Shown here: positions 6,222 through 8,768 of the stretch, one piece after another
Layout of the letters: every line of letters begins with the position of its first letter
Position numbering within the stretch: the stretch's first letter is position 1
Assembly (NCBI GenBank): GCA_002311925.1
Contig: DCAK01000037.1
Coordinates: 1 to 8,768 of the forward strand
DNA length: 8,768 bases
Origin: Planctomycetes bacterium UBA1135
Lineage (GTDB): Bacteria > Planctomycetota > UBA1135
Direction of reading: 5' to 3'
The notes under the pieces: model-generated
What the model was told of the DNA's origin: nothing
The model's database searches: none
Seen by the model: only the letters and a program-made list of their open reading frames with translations
Made by a program: the position numbers and the translations under genes

Positions 6222-7142
6222 ATGGTCTGTTTCCGGGCCTCTCCCCCGGGCGGCTTTCGGGCTTGCTGCGCCGGTATCGCATTGGCAGCCTGCGCGACTC
6301 CGACCCTGCCAGGCCCCGGCCTCGCCGGCCCGAACCTTCCTGAAATCCGCATGGACGGGGCCGCCTTGGATTCCCGGGCCTTGGCCGCGGACCTCGCTCT
6401 CCACATGCCGGAGGAAGCCGAGCAGCTTGTCCGGGGTCTCCAGCGAGCCGCGTTCGCCGCCAGCGAAGGCCGCCGCCTGGGAATCGAGCCCGACGAGAGG
6501 GTGGTGGCCCAATCCCTGGCGGACGCTCTGGCGGAAATTCATGCAGGGTTGCAGGGGGGCCAGAATCTCGAAGAATGGGCCCGAGACCGTTACGGCCGAA
6601 GCCTTGCAGAGGTTCGGTCCGCCCTTGGGGACCGAATCCGGCGCAATCAGCTCTATCAACTGGTTCTGCGGGCAGAGTGCCTCCTGGTCGGCCGTTTGCG
6701 GATGCATGTCTTCCAGGTTGCCGACGAAGCCGAGGGAGAAGAAATCGCCCGCAAACTCAGGGCGGGGGCCCATCCCAGGGTTCTTCTCGAAGAGGGACCC
6801 CGGCCCCCATGGGAGGCCGAGGATGGCGCTTGGCCCCCGCTTCCCGTGTTTCTCCCCCCTCCTCTTGCCGAACTCTTGAAGGGGGCATACCGCGGAACGG
6901 TGGCCGGCCCGGTGCGGCTTGAGGGCGACGCCGCCTGGTGGGTGGTCCGGGTGGCGGAAGTTCTTCCCCCGACTTCCACTCTTCCTCCCCGCTCCATCCT
7001 GCTCGAGGGCCTGCGAAGCCAGCCGGTGCTCCCTCTCGAGGCTCGGGCATGGTTTGAGGAGATGGCCTCCCGCTATACTTCCAAGGGAAGACTCCCGAAT
7101 ATTCGGGAGAGGCCACCTTTTGTGCCCCGCCGCCAAGACTGA
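6222..7142 (+). CDS. SurA/PpiC-like lipoprotein, divergent parvulin-type peptidyl-prolyl isomerase
   Basis: This 306-residue protein has a lipoprotein signal: Arg5 and Arg13, a short hydrophobic stretch, then the lipobox L21-A-A-C24, with Cys24 as the likely lipidated residue. Residues about 48-155 are helical with a SurA_N-like pattern (LGIEPDERVVAQSLADAL, RDRYGRSLAEVRSALGDRI). Residues about 158-248 match a rotamase (PpiC) domain in outline: RLRMHVFQVADEAEGEEIA, KLRAGAHPRVLLEE, LAELLKGAYRGTVAGPV and WWVVRVAEV. His162 lies where the first conserved parvulin His sits (RHILV). The usual 'GGdLGwf' loop is replaced by EDGAWPPLPVF, and the late His of 'GfHii.v' is a Trp. It may therefore be a chaperone with weak or no isomerase activity. 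The start lies 8 nt after the preceding stop, with only a weak TAGG before it. The 3' end overlaps the scpB start by 23 nt. Confidence 0.8.
   Translation: MVCFRASPPGGFRACCAGIALAACATPTLPGPGLAGPNLPEIRMDGAALDSRALAADLALHMPEEAEQLVRGLQRAAFAASEGRRLGIEPDERVVAQSLADALAEIHAGLQGGQNLEEWARDRYGRSLAEVRSALGDRIRRNQLYQLVLRAECLLVGRLRMHVFQVADEAEGEEIARKLRAGAHPRVLLEEGPRPPWEAEDGAWPPLPVFLPPPLAELLKGAYRGTVAGPVRLEGDAAWWVVRVAEVLPPTSTLPPRSILLEGLRSQPVLPLEARAWFEEMASRYTSKGRLPNIRERPPFVPRRQD
7054..7079 (+). promoter_or_regulatory. Possible internal promoter ahead of scpB
   Basis: TATACT at 7074-7079 matches the bacterial -10 consensus at five of six positions and stands out in GC-rich coding sequence. The nearest -35-like box, TTGAGG at 7054, is only 14 nt away, shorter than the usual 16-18, so the promoter is weakly supported. 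A start near 7086 would put the palindrome at 7092-7109 into the 5' end of the transcript. Confidence 0.35.
7092..7109. promoter_or_regulatory. Perfect 18-bp palindrome just upstream of scpB
   Basis: CTCCCGAATATTCGGGAG is a perfect inverted repeat with an AT-rich centre. It ends 10 nt before the TTG start of scpB, inside the last codons of the upstream lipoprotein gene. As DNA it could be a dimeric operator. As RNA it could fold into a 7-bp stem with an AUAU loop that hides GGGAG, part of the likely scpB ribosome binding site. Both readings are inference; the palindrome itself is seen directly. Confidence 0.5.
7105..7112 (+). promoter_or_regulatory. scpB: Ribosome binding site deciding the TTG start of scpB
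   Basis: GGGAGAGG ends 7 nt before the TTG at 7120. No ATG or GTG occurs in this frame near the start of the conserved ScpB region, so this site supports TTG. Its first five bases belong to the right arm of the palindrome. Confidence 0.6.
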
Positions 7143-7836
7143 GCCCGTTGCCGAAGAGAAGCTTCAGCTTCTTTTCGCTCTCCTTTTTTCCTCACCGGAA
7201 CCGGTCACCCAGGATCGGATTCGGGAGGTTCTCTATCCCGTTCCCGGGGAGAACGAGAACGAGGACGCAGAGCAACCTCCGGCCGAAACCCACAGCCCTC
7301 GCCAGCACCTTGAGGCCCTGGAAACCTGGATGCTGGAAAGGAATCTGCCCCTGCAGCTTTCGCGGGTAGGCCGCTCATGGAGGCTCCTGACCTCCTCCGT
7401 ATTCGCTGAACCTCTGGCCAGCGTTCGACGCACGGTTCACAAGAACCGCCTGGGTCCCGCCGCTCTCGAAGTTTTGGCTCTCGTGGCCTACCGGCAGCCG
7501 GTTCTCAAGGCCGACATCGACGGGATTCGCGGGGTCAACAGCGGGCCCCACCTGAGGCATCTCCTCGACCTGCGCCTGGTTCGGATTCTCGGCAGGGCCG
7601 AGGTTCCCGGCCGGCCCTTCCTTTACGCGACCACCCGGGAATTCCTCGATCATTTCGGTCTCCGGGATTTGGACGATCTCCCCGAAGCCGGGCGCCTTTC
7701 CGCCCCCGCCGAAGCCGAACCCGAAACGGATGCGGATTCTTCCGCCGATCCGGAAACGGAAGCCGATTCTGCTTCCGACGCCGACCCTGTAGAATCCTCA
7801 GCCCTCCATTCCGGAGGTCCAACCAGGAAAGCCTGA
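7120..7836 (+). CDS. scpB: Segregation and condensation protein B (ScpB)
   Basis: ScpB is the winged-helix accessory subunit that, as a dimer, binds the kleisin ScpA and completes the SMC-ScpAB condensin acting in chromosome segregation. From the TTG start the product has 238 residues. Two winged-helix regions can be seen: residues about 12-105 (EEKLQLLFALLFSSPEPV ... VGRSWRLLTSS) and about 108-187. The second holds the family signature in order: LGPAALEVLALVAYRQPV, ADIDGIRGVNSG, LLDLRLVRILGRAEVPGRP, LYATTREFLDHFGLRDLDDLP. An acidic insertion (about 41-60) sits in the first domain. A poorly conserved acidic tail (about 190-238) ends the protein. TTG is chosen because of the upstream GGGAGAGG and because the family usually begins shortly before the first helix. 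The gene overlaps the preceding one by 23 nt, and the next gene begins 4 nt after it. Its usual partner scpA is not in the window. Confidence 0.93.
   Translation: MCPAAKTEPVAEEKLQLLFALLFSSPEPVTQDRIREVLYPVPGENENEDAEQPPAETHSPRQHLEALETWMLERNLPLQLSRVGRSWRLLTSSVFAEPLASVRRTVHKNRLGPAALEVLALVAYRQPVLKADIDGIRGVNSGPHLRHLLDLRLVRILGRAEVPGRPFLYATTREFLDHFGLRDLDDLPEAGRLSAPAEAEPETDADSSADPETEADSASDADPVESSALHSGGPTRKA
7153..7189 (+). other. Hairpin followed by a T6 tract in the 5' part of scpB
   Basis: GAAGAGAAGC (7153-7162) and GCTTCTTTTC (7167-7176) can form a 10-bp stem, with one G-U pair, around a UUCA loop. Seven bases later comes TTTTTT (7184-7189). It resembles an attenuator or terminator but lies inside the reading frame, and the gap before the T tract is longer than usual. 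It may be chance from the codons for EEKLQLLFALLF. Confidence 0.3.
7717..7776 (+). repeat. Two 30-bp imperfect tandem repeats in the scpB acidic tail
   Basis: Copies at 7717-7746 and 7747-7776 encode EPETDADSSA and DPETEADSAS. They share GAAACGGA, GATTCT and most other positions. A third, weaker decapeptide (DADPVESSAL) follows. They add an Asp/Glu/Ser-rich, probably disordered, tail to ScpB. Confidence 0.7.
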
Positions 7837-7840
7837 AACC

Positions 7841-8768
7841 ATGTCTCGATTCCAGCGCTGGACCATCCTCGGGGTCGCCATCTTCTGCCTCCTCATCTTT
7901 TCCGTGACGGGGCCCATGATGCAGGCCATTTCGGGAGTGATGGCGGAAGGTCCCGGGGTTTGGGCCACCCTCGACCTCCCCAGCGGCCCGGCGGAAATCA
8001 CGTCCGAGGACTACCGAAGGGCCCAGTCGTTGCTCGTCAAGGAACGGCAAATCATGGGTCGAAGGTCTCCCGAGGTGGATACCGAGGAGGTCCTCGCCTA
8101 CGCCACCCTCATCAAGCTCGCCGACGAATTCGAGGTGGCGGTCGTCCGCCAAGATCTCGAGGGGTTCATCCGCTCCCAGTTCGCCGTAGCCCGGACCTCC
8201 AATTACGAGGACATCTACCGGAGGTTCGGTTTTCGCAACGGAACCGATTACGAGAACGTCGTCAGCGCCCTCATCCGACAGAAAAAGGTTGAGGAAATTT
8301 TGTCCGCTTCGGTCATCGTGACCTCCGACCAGGTCCGCGAGGATTTCGCCTCTGATTTCGAGGAGATCAAATGCCAGTACATGGTGTTGACCGCGGATGA
8401 TTTCGCTGGCGCCGCATCCTCCCTGGAACCCACCGACGAGGAATTCACCACCTTCTTCGAGGGCGGTCTCACCCCGGTCCAGATGCGCGACCTCGAGAAC
8501 GAGGAATCTGTTTCCTGGGAGGCCCTTCTCCTGACTGCCGACGCCTTGGCCACCGAGGCGGTGAAGGCTTGGGCCCCTTCCGAGGAGCCCTCCCCCGAGG
8601 CCCTCGAGGGTTTCTATAACTATCGGCGCTATTCCCATTACCTGAGGCCCGATCCCGAGGAGGGCGCCGACCCCGACCCTGAAGCCGGCCCCACTCTTTC
8701 CATGGAGGAGTTGGGCGACCGCCTGGGCCGGGATTTCCGTCTTCACCGTGCCGCCCTGACTCTCTCCC
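7841..8768 (+). CDS. Membrane-anchored SurA/PpiD-like foldase, N-terminal part (cut by the right edge)
   Basis: The first 309 codons are present and the frame is open at the window end. MSRFQRW is followed by a single membrane helix at about 8-24 (ILGVAIFCLLIFSV), giving an N-in/C-out anchor as in PpiD. A SurA_N/PpiD-type helical domain follows: AEITSEDYRRAQSLL near 51, then FRNGTDYENVVSALIRQKKV (131-150), then VIVTSDQVREDFASDFEEIKCQYMVL (158-183, broken here as VIVTSDQVREDF and ASDFEEIKCQYMVL). In PpiD-family proteins this segment precedes the rotamase domain, which would lie beyond the window. Residues about 266-285 form an acidic Pro/Asp/Glu linker. The ATG lies 4 nt after the scpB stop. 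AGGA at 7825-7828 is 12 nt away, a weak site, so coupling to scpB is likely. The family fits helper chaperones that catch newly exported proteins. Whether it has isomerase activity cannot be told from this part. Confidence 0.8.
   Translation, partial: MSRFQRWTILGVAIFCLLIFSVTGPMMQAISGVMAEGPGVWATLDLPSGPAEITSEDYRRAQSLLVKERQIMGRRSPEVDTEEVLAYATLIKLADEFEVAVVRQDLEGFIRSQFAVARTSNYEDIYRRFGFRNGTDYENVVSALIRQKKVEEILSASVIVTSDQVREDFASDFEEIKCQYMVLTADDFAGAASSLEPTDEEFTTFFEGGLTPVQMRDLENEESVSWEALLLTADALATEAVKAWAPSEEPSPEALEGFYNYRRYSHYLRPDPEEGADPDPEAGPTLSMEELGDRLGRDFRLHRAALTLS

Noticed and set aside
6919..7119. A longer scpB reading frame starting at 6919
   Set aside because: The extra 67 residues are an out-of-frame reading of the upstream lipoprotein gene and do not resemble ScpB. 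The TTG at 7120 has a binding site at the right distance.
7790..7795. TAGAAT as a -10 box ahead of the last gene
   Set aside because: No acceptable -35 lies at a usable distance, and the gene is close enough to scpB to be co-transcribed.
7803..7817. CCTCC-ATTCC-GGAGG hairpin and the GGAGG as ribosome binding site for the last gene
   Set aside because: The 5-bp stem is trivial in GC-rich DNA, and GGAGG is 23 nt from the ATG, too far for normal initiation.
7535..8746. A 403-codon open frame on the minus strand opposite scpB and the PpiD-like gene
   Set aside because: It is antisense to two well-supported genes, shows no recognisable domain, and has the low-complexity Gly/Arg/Glu composition expected from the complement of GC-rich coding sequence.

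Overview
The window is GC-rich (roughly two-thirds by eye) bacterial DNA. It holds seven genes, all on the + strand, with almost no non-coding space. Three features recall Planctomycetota or a related deep-branching Gram-negative lineage: exported proteins with an N-terminal 'DGR.L.G.I...DGF.L' module, prepilin-like genes joined to a very large exported protein, and use of TTG and GTG starts. This placement is an impression from sequence style, not a measured assignment. I see no tRNA, rRNA, CRISPR array, transposase or phage integrase, and no gap over 300 bases.

Left half (1-4762): a surface or secretion module. The frame open at the left edge encodes a protein of at least 1150 residues. It has two regions that look like LamG/concanavalin-type sandwiches and three copies of a short motif (I.dE.i.y ... 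RG..GT....H..G..V) known to me from phage tail and baseplate-type proteins. Two small genes follow, each starting with a type IV prepilin/type II secretion pseudopilin leader. The first pseudopilin carries a fourth copy of the same motif near its C-terminus, which ties it to the large protein. These three genes and the next are chained by 4-nt stop/start overlaps: ATGA, GTGA and TTGA.

Middle (4759-7142): two envelope proteins of less certain role. One is a 484-residue exported protein with two N-terminal SH3-like repeats, a helical middle, a WW-containing segment and a C-terminal pair of CxxCxGxG knuckles of DnaJ type. The other is a lipoprotein with a SurA-like helical region and a divergent parvulin (PpiC-type) prolyl isomerase domain.

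Right part (7120-8768): scpB, the kleisin-associated subunit of the SMC-ScpAB chromosome condensation complex, followed by the first 309 codons of a membrane-anchored SurA/PpiD-like foldase cut by the right edge. A perfect 18-bp palindrome lies just before the TTG start of scpB and covers part of its ribosome binding site, with a TATACT box shortly upstream. This is the best candidate for a local regulatory point.

As a whole, the window reads as one long co-directional cluster. It makes pilus-like or surface components plus periplasmic folding factors that could help export them, with a housekeeping chromosome gene embedded between the two foldases.
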